From: Ectothiorhodospiraceae bacterium
GTDB taxonomy: Bacteria > Pseudomonadota > Gammaproteobacteria > HK1
DNA length: 35,677 bases
Reading direction: 5' to 3'
NCBI GenBank assembly: GCA_024234875.1
Contig: JACKNM010000029.1
Location: 1-35,677, forward strand
In this document: piece by piece, positions 35,640 to 35,677 of the stretch
Layout: each line of letters opens with the position of its first letter
Numbering within the stretch: position 1 is the first letter of the stretch
Made by a program: the position numbers and the translations under genes
The notes under the pieces: generated by a model
Database searches by the model: none
Seen by the model: only the letters and a program-made list of their open reading frames with translations
What the model was told of the DNA's origin: nothing

Positions 35640-35677
35640 ATGGCGACCGCGCACCGCCGCGAAGCCGCTCACGCCCC
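35640..35677 (+). CDS. possible 5' end of a gene, cut by the window
   Basis: An ATG at 35640 follows GGAGGT at 35629-35634 with five bases between. The first residues are MATAHRREAAHA. The gene would continue past the window; no family can be assigned. The preceding CACACGGAGGT is the same as upstream of the XPF-type nuclease gene, so this could be a similar ribosome site by chance or by duplication. Confidence 0.28.
   Translation, partial: MATAHRREAAHA

Overview
The window is GC-rich chromosomal DNA from a Gammaproteobacterium. The translation and phenylalanyl-tRNA cluster infC-rpmI-rplT-pheS-pheT-ihfA-merR followed by tRNA-Pro is the usual gammaproteobacterial order. Several secreted proteins carry PEP-CTERM sorting tails, which points to an exosortase-bearing, probably environmental lineage. 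I cannot name the genus from sequence alone.

Layout. 1-5550: a minus-strand unit of FecR-domain protein, SbcD-like phosphoesterase and YhaN/SbcC-like ATPase, joined by 4-base overlaps. 5549-9849 (plus): lipoprotein hydrolase, an outer-membrane beta-barrel protein, an oxaloacetate decarboxylase-type enzyme and a PEP-CTERM protein. 10006-11946 (minus): secreted amidase fused to HAF-type repeats. 12110-14594 (plus): PfkB/Mak32-like kinase and an amidase-signature enzyme. 14525-15643 (minus): PEP-CTERM zinc metalloprotease that overlaps the amidase gene tail to tail. 15644-17577: mostly non-coding, with a pair of 18-base inverted repeats, an unknown membrane-anchored protein and a possible small helix-turn-helix gene next to tRNA-Pro. 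17578-23442 (minus): tRNA-Pro, merR, ihfA, pheT, pheS, rplT, rpmI, infC and tRNA-Val, all core genes. 23503-26947: uvrB (minus) and a class I aminotransferase (plus), divergent. 27024-35677: tRNA-Asn, then an accessory region with broken genes (recombinase, HsdR and HIRAN pieces, two PEP-CTERM remnants, a PIN fragment), an XPF/ERCC4-type nuclease, a FitAB-type toxin-antitoxin pair with a palindromic operator, a SWIM zinc-finger protein fused to an XRE-type helix-turn-helix, and a SNF2 helicase.

How the genes fit together. The core cluster serves translation initiation, ribosome assembly, tRNA charging and nucleoid structure; infC starts with AUC, which fits the IF3 self-control known from the family. 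The accessory right end has several DNA-handling proteins (XPF-type nuclease, SNF2 helicase, SWIM-HTH) beside a tRNA-linked graveyard of restriction and recombinase fragments. It is the best place to look for an uncharacterised DNA-repair or defence module, although the sequence does not prove that these genes act together. The secreted set (three PEP-CTERM genes plus one fragment, amidase-HAF, beta-barrel, FecR) suggests an active cell-surface and extracellular-matrix lifestyle.
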